A stretch of DNA of 8,301 nucleotides from JAKAGZ01 sp964595355. Lineage in GTDB: Bacteria > Bacteroidota > Ignavibacteria > Ignavibacteriales > Ignavibacteriaceae. Location: assembly GCA_964595355.1 (NCBI GenBank), contig CAZQQD010000115.1, positions 1 through 8,301 on the forward strand. The letters run 5' to 3'. Shown here piece by piece: positions 4,500-8,301 of this stretch (position 1 is its first letter; every line of letters begins with the position of its first letter). A program made the translations under genes and the position numbers. The notes under the pieces were generated by a model. The model did no database searches. It was not told the DNA's origin and saw only the letters and a program-made list of their open reading frames with translations.

Positions 4500-4715
4500 A
4501 TGATAGAGTTATTAGAAGAACAACTTGCAGAATACCAGACATATTATAATCTGCTAGAACTGGCATGTTGTGAATTAATGAAAAAAGGCGAAGATTTTGA
4601 TGAATATGCAAAGAGAGCTGCTAGTTATAAAATAATGATTGAAGTCCTCAAAAAGGAAATAGACAGTTTTTTTATAATTAACACCTCCAATCCCGGAACG
4701 GGTGATGCAATATGA
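4500..4715 (+). CDS. Unknown 71-aa helical protein, first gene of the packaging operon
   Basis: Residues 1-57 look like two amphipathic helices (IELLEEQLAEYQTYYNLLELACCELMKKG and DFDEYAKRAASYKIMIEVLKKEI) forming a helical hairpin; the tail NTSNPGTGDAI is flexible. The overall charge is negative. There is no clear ribosome site close to ATG 4500; AAGG lies 12 nt upstream, which is far. Its stop overlaps the next start in ATGA (4712-4715), so the next gene is translationally coupled. Small unknown genes in front of terS are common in phages. No family recognised. Confidence 0.6.
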   Translation: MIELLEEQLAEYQTYYNLLELACCELMKKGEDFDEYAKRAASYKIMIEVLKKEIDSFFIINTSNPGTGDAI

Positions 4716-4885
4716 AATACACACTAAAAGAATTAAACGAAAAGAACCTATTGCCGGTTACTGTCTATGAATTTAACAGAGACTTATCTGTTAGTGAACC
4801 TGAATATAGCTTCATAATCTTCGGTCAACAATATATCATCAAATCAGCCATACTAAACGAATTTCAAATCATTAACCTAAACTAA
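4712..4885 (+). CDS. Unknown small protein, 57 aa (MKYTLKEL type)
   Basis: MKYTLKELNEKNLLPVTVYE starts with a short helix then beta-like alternation through EYSFIIFGQQYIIKSA and FQIINLN. It could be a small beta-rich domain. It starts in the ATGA overlap with the preceding gene, with GGTGA 7 nt upstream as a ribosome site, and ends 7 nt before terS. Its first eight residues match the 56-aa protein of the leftward operon at six positions, with R/K and I/L as the two conservative changes; beyond that the likeness is weak. Function unknown. Confidence 0.6.
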   Translation: MKYTLKELNEKNLLPVTVYEFNRDLSVSEPEYSFIIFGQQYIIKSAILNEFQIINLN

Positions 4886-4892
4886 CCCATCT

Positions 4893-5387
4893 ATGGCAAA
4901 GCAAAAAACAAATACTAAAAAGAAACCGGGAAGACCGCCTAAACCAGTAGTAAAGCGAATTGAAGAAAAACACTTTAGTTTAGAGACTATTGAGAAGCTT
5001 GCCATGTATGGACTAAATGACGTTGAATTAGGGGACATGTTGGGGGTTAATGAATGTACTATCAATCGTTGGAAGAAAGACCCATTATTTTTGCAAGCCC
5101 TAAAAAAGGGAAAGCTTGTCGCAGACTTAGAAATTGAAAAAAGTCTATATGAAAGAGCCAAAGGTTATGAACACGAAGATACATATTTCGCAACCTTTCA
5201 AGGTACTGTTATATCAGAGACCTATACCAAACATTACCCACCCGATACCGCAGCAGCTTTTATTTGGTTAAAGAATAGACGTCCTGCTCTATGGAGAGAC
5301 AGGCAAGAAGTAGTTTATCCCGAAGGTGTAAAAATAATTAGAGATACTATCCCTAAAAAGCTAAAAGAGAAAACAGATGCAAAGTGA
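4893..5387 (+). CDS. terS: Terminase small subunit
   Basis: The DNA-recognition subunit of the packaging motor, which binds the phage packaging site and loads the large subunit. A basic N-terminus with an AT-hook-like KKPGRPPKP (about 11-19) is followed by a helix-turn-helix GLNDVELGDMLGVNECTINRWKKD (about 40-63). Helices and the oligomerisation part follow (LVADLEIEKSLYERAKGYEHED). The segment TKHYPPDTAAAFIWLKNRRPALWRDR (about 112-137) is highly typical of phage TerS proteins. At 164 aa it has the normal length. It overlaps the large-subunit gene by 11 nt, a common coupled arrangement. There is no good ribosome site at ATG 4893, so translation may depend on the preceding gene, which ends 7 nt earlier; the next in-frame Met is only at residue 38, inside the DNA-binding part. 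Confidence 0.9.
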   Translation: MAKQKTNTKKKPGRPPKPVVKRIEEKHFSLETIEKLAMYGLNDVELGDMLGVNECTINRWKKDPLFLQALKKGKLVADLEIEKSLYERAKGYEHEDTYFATFQGTVISETYTKHYPPDTAAAFIWLKNRRPALWRDRQEVVYPEGVKIIRDTIPKKLKEKTDAK

Positions 5388-6633
5388 AATTAAGACTGAT
5401 GAATTGGTCTTAGAGTCCTTTTGGGATTTTTGGGAAGCTTGCTATGATCCCTACTTCACTCACTTTGTTTGTAAAGGAGGCAGAAACTCTGCTAAATCAA
5501 CTACTATATCCCAAAGACAGGATTTCGATATAATTGACAATCCGATAAATGTTTTAGTAATAAGGAAGATTGAAAAGGATATTTACAATACTGTTTATCA
5601 ACAACTAAAAAAATCTATTAACTTAATGGGCTTGCAAGATGAGTTTGAATATTATAAAAGTCCTATGAGAATAGTTTATAAAGCTCGTGGAAATGGCTTT
5701 TTATTTCGAGGTGCAGACAATCCCGGAAGTTTCAAGTCTATTACTTCAAGTGATTTTCCAATTACTCAAATATGGTTTGAGGAAGCCGACCAGTTTAGAA
5801 CCGAAGATGAGCTCCAAATTATCATTGATTCTATCCTTAGAGAAAAGCTCCCAAATGATATGACATACAAGTTTTTTTATTCTTACAACCCACCACCACG
5901 CAAAGCGCATTGGCTGAATAAAAAATATGAATCACGAATACTCCCATCAAATACTTACGTCCATCACTCATACTATTACAATAATCCTTTTTTGGCTGAA
6001 CAAACAATACAGGAAATTGAAAGAGTTAAAAAGCAAAATTTGAAAAAATATGAATGGATGTATCTTGGTAAAGCAACCGGTGGCGGAATAGTGCCTTTTG
6101 AAAATCTTGTTTTCAGGAAGATTACAGACGAAGAAATAAAGACATTCGATAACATCCGGCAAGGGATTGACTGGGGATATGCAGTTGACCCTTTCTGTTT
6201 TTTACGAATGAATTTTGACAAGACGAGAAGAAAGCTATATATTTATGATGAAATTTACGGCGTGAAGCTAAGTAATAGATATGTAGCTTCGAAAATGATT
6301 GAAAAGAAATATAATTTCGTTAATACTATCGCAGACAGTGCCGAACCTAAGAGTATTGCAGAAATGCGGGAATTAGGTATCAAGATAACCGGCGCAAAGA
6401 AAGGTGAAGGTTCAGTTGAGTATGGGGAAAAATGGCTTGATGATTTAGACGAAATAGTTATTGACCCTGAACGATGCCCGAACGCAGCGCGGGAGTTTGA
6501 AAACATAGATTATCAAATTGATAAAGATGGTAATCAAAAGGCTAAATTAGAAGATAAAGACAATCATTCCATCGACACGGCACGTTATGGTTGTGAAAAT
6601 GACATGCGAAAAAACACAATAGAATTTTTCTAA
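5377..6633 (+). CDS. terL: Terminase large subunit (ATPase and nuclease)
   Basis: The motor that cuts concatemeric DNA and pumps it into the prohead. ATPase domain: Walker A GGRNSAKST (34-42), Walker B QIWFEEAD (131-138, catalytic Glu at 136/137), and coupling motif SYNPP (169-173). RNase H-like nuclease domain: GIDWG (Asp265), IADSAEP (Asp320) and NHSIDTARYG (Asp400), the three acidic metal ligands. All key residues are present and the 418-aa length is normal for the SPP1/PBSX (Terminase_3) group, so it should be active. GAGA lies near the start, 6 nt before the ATG. The gene is followed by the portal gene after 11 nt. Confidence 0.95.
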   Translation: MQSEIKTDELVLESFWDFWEACYDPYFTHFVCKGGRNSAKSTTISQRQDFDIIDNPINVLVIRKIEKDIYNTVYQQLKKSINLMGLQDEFEYYKSPMRIVYKARGNGFLFRGADNPGSFKSITSSDFPITQIWFEEADQFRTEDELQIIIDSILREKLPNDMTYKFFYSYNPPPRKAHWLNKKYESRILPSNTYVHHSYYYNNPFLAEQTIQEIERVKKQNLKKYEWMYLGKATGGGIVPFENLVFRKITDEEIKTFDNIRQGIDWGYAVDPFCFLRMNFDKTRRKLYIYDEIYGVKLSNRYVASKMIEKKYNFVNTIADSAEPKSIAEMRELGIKITGAKKGEGSVEYGEKWLDDLDEIVIDPERCPNAAREFENIDYQIDKDGNQKAKLEDKDNHSIDTARYGCENDMRKNTIEFF

Positions 6634-6644
6634 GAGGTAAATAA

Positions 6645-8201
6645 ATGTACTACACCGGAACAGATCACGCAAAAGTAGCAGTCGAACTCGGAAGAGTATT
6701 AGCCGATTCAAACCTTATCACTGCAATTATACAGAGATGGGAAAGCACGGATGAATATGATGCAATGATTGATGGAGAGAATTATTATAACGTTAAGCAC
6801 GATATCACTAAGAAGGATTTCACAACTGTAAACGTTTACAATGATAAAACTGAATCATGGACTACCATTACAAATAAAAATGCCAATACCGGAATAAATG
6901 TAAATCCGTTCTTACGTTATCTGAACCGACAGAAAGCTAATTACATAGCCGGAAAGAAAATACAATTTACCGTTATGGATTCAGAAACAAATCCAAAAGC
7001 GAAAGCTCTCGAAGATTCCATAAACAAAGAACTGAATGATTACTTTGAATCAACTGCTTATGATTTGGTTTTACACGCAAGTAACAAAGGGCGTGAATAT
7101 CTGTTACCTTTTATCACAGAAAACGGAACGTTTGATTACAGATTAGCCAATGCACAAAACGTAATATTAGACATAGACAACGCGACAGGCAAGCTTCTTT
7201 CATTCATGAGATATTATAACGAAGATTATCTTTCCGAAAGTCCGACAGAAGACACAGAGCAAACAATAACGCAAATCAGGAAAGTTGAGATTTGGGACGA
7301 TAAAACTGTAAGGTTTTACAGGCAAACACAACCGGGCGGAACTTATGTATTTGAAGATGAAAGACCACATTTCACTTATCAAAAAATAATAAATAATAAA
7401 GTTGATTCGGTTTCTTCCGCAACATGGGGAAGACCGCCAATAGTTATTCTGAATAATAATTCAGAATGGCAAAGTGATTTATTGCCTATTCGTACTTTGA
7501 TTGATGCTTATGACGCTGTTTCAACAGGTTACTTTCAGGATGTTGATACAATACAATCCGTTTTATATCATATAAATGATTTCGGCGGTACTGACCCTAC
7601 GGTAATCCCAACGATGATAAAATTACACAGAGTATTAAACACAACCGGACCCGATGGCAAGTTTGAACCGATACAGATTGACATCCCATATGACGCAAAA
7701 GAAAAGATTCTTGATAAACTTGAAAAGAATATCTTCCGATTTGGCGAAGGTGTAAATATGACGAAGGTAAGCGAAATGGCAGGAAGTCTTCCTATTGTAG
7801 CCATTGAGACAATACACAGCGATTTATATCTGAAAGCGAATAACACAATCAGTCAATTAAAACTTGCCCTGAAAGATTTCATTTGGTTCCTAATTTATTA
7901 CATGGAAAACAAAAAGAGTCCGGGCAATGTGAATCCTGCTAATGTGCAAAAATTAGCCGATACCGTTTCGGCAGTTATCAAAGTATCAAAGATAAACAAT
8001 GATACAGAATTAACGAACCGAGTAATTAGCGAAGTTGGAGCGGGCTTATTAAGCAAGAAAGGCGCAATGAATCTATTGCCTGATATACAGGATGTTGAAA
8101 AGAATCTTGCGGAAATTGAAGAGGAACAAAACGTAGATATGAATAAAGTCGATGTAGTACCACCTACTCTGACAGATACCAACCAACAAACAGGTGTATG
8201 A
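6645..8201 (+). CDS. Portal protein, SPP1 gp6-like
   Basis: Forms the dodecameric ring at the head vertex through which TerL pumps DNA. At 518 aa it has the normal length for the SPP1 family. Typical elements are NPFLRYLNRQKANYIAGKKIQF (about 87-108), the family's conserved stem-forming N-terminal helix motif, then the wing region with an aromatic-rich beta part (about 165-250), and GRPPIVILNNNSEWQSDL followed by LIDAYDAVSTGYFQDVDTIQ (about 262-305), as in portals of this type. The C-terminal tail is acidic and helix-like up to EIEEEQN, then disordered. AGAGG lies 7 nt before the ATG. Gene order terS, terL, portal confirms the assignment. It ends in an overlap with the next gene. Confidence 0.9.
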   Translation: MYYTGTDHAKVAVELGRVLADSNLITAIIQRWESTDEYDAMIDGENYYNVKHDITKKDFTTVNVYNDKTESWTTITNKNANTGINVNPFLRYLNRQKANYIAGKKIQFTVMDSETNPKAKALEDSINKELNDYFESTAYDLVLHASNKGREYLLPFITENGTFDYRLANAQNVILDIDNATGKLLSFMRYYNEDYLSESPTEDTEQTITQIRKVEIWDDKTVRFYRQTQPGGTYVFEDERPHFTYQKIINNKVDSVSSATWGRPPIVILNNNSEWQSDLLPIRTLIDAYDAVSTGYFQDVDTIQSVLYHINDFGGTDPTVIPTMIKLHRVLNTTGPDGKFEPIQIDIPYDAKEKILDKLEKNIFRFGEGVNMTKVSEMAGSLPIVAIETIHSDLYLKANNTISQLKLALKDFIWFLIYYMENKKSPGNVNPANVQKLADTVSAVIKVSKINNDTELTNRVISEVGAGLLSKKGAMNLLPDIQDVEKNLAEIEEEQNVDMNKVDVVPPTLTDTNQQTGV

Positions 8202-8301
8202 TGGAATCTATAATTAAAAAGATGATGATTGATGCCATGCATAAAGAATTTAATAAATTGTTGGCAAAAATATATTTATTTGATTTAGAAAAATGGAAAA
8301 A
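8198..8301 (+). CDS. Unknown gene after portal, 3' end cut by window edge
   Basis: The frame is open from ATG 8198 (second in-frame ATG at 8201) to the edge, 34 codons: MMESIIKKMMIDAMHKEF and further, strongly helical and basic. The start overlaps the portal stop in ATGA, with AGG 3 nt upstream. In SPP1-like phages the gene here is usually a head-morphogenesis (MuF/gp7) or scaffold protein, but the visible part is too short to tell. Confidence 0.45.
   Translation, partial: MMESIIKKMMIDAMHKEFNKLLAKIYLFDLEKWK

Noticed and set aside
4692..4702. CCCG-GAA-CGGG hairpin before the 57-aa gene
   Set aside because: Four pairs only, inside coding sequence, with no T-run; most likely a by-product of Pro/Gly codons.
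7898..8242. 114-codon minus-strand frame opposite the portal gene end
   Set aside because: Composition (Ser/Phe/Thr-rich) is that of an antisense shadow, and it runs against the packaging operon.

Overview
The window looks like the junction between the early and late regions of a tailed, dsDNA bacteriophage or prophage. The clearest evidence is a rightward block encoding a small terminase subunit, a complete large terminase (ATPase plus nuclease motifs) and an SPP1-type portal protein. The DNA is AT-rich, gene-dense and made mostly of short genes with overlaps or small gaps, as in phage genomes. No integrase, lysis, tail, tRNA or CRISPR feature is visible, so lytic phage and prophage cannot be told apart. 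The host is not determined: several promoter-like sites share TTG, a 20-nt gap and TAnnTT, which would fit Bacteroidota-type promoters, but many genes have strong AGGAG ribosome sites, which are unusual there.

Layout. A 195-bp divergent control region (4305-4499) separates two operons. Leftward from 4304 (minus strand) run: a 45-aa ribbon-helix-helix regulator, a 56-aa unknown protein, a 103-aa protein with a C-terminal SEC-C zinc motif, two overlapping unknown genes (94 and 56 aa), a 71-aa zinc ribbon, a 59-aa basic protein, a 152-aa coiled-coil protein, a compact cytosine-C5-methyltransferase-like protein, a 176-aa coiled-coil protein, then after a 92-bp promoter region a 61-aa helix-turn-helix protein and a replication-initiator-like protein that runs off the left edge. 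Rightward from 4500 run two small unknown genes, terS, terL, the portal gene and the start of another gene that runs off the right edge.

How it may work together (inference). The left operon is the early/middle set: regulation, DNA modification and replication. The right operon is the packaging and head set: TerS and TerL cut and pump DNA through the portal. The leftward promoter is covered by a 28-bp palindrome that is a natural operator for the first gene product. A second promoter region in front of the helix-turn-helix gene would allow separate control of the replication genes. Repeats inside the replication gene could mark the origin, as in lambda O.

Start sites were adjusted from the longest reading frames where a ribosome binding site supports a shorter protein (methyltransferase, zinc ribbon, 56-aa proteins), and three complete genes shorter than 60 codons (4167-4304, 2611-2790, 4712-4885) plus the two edge-truncated genes were added by direct translation.
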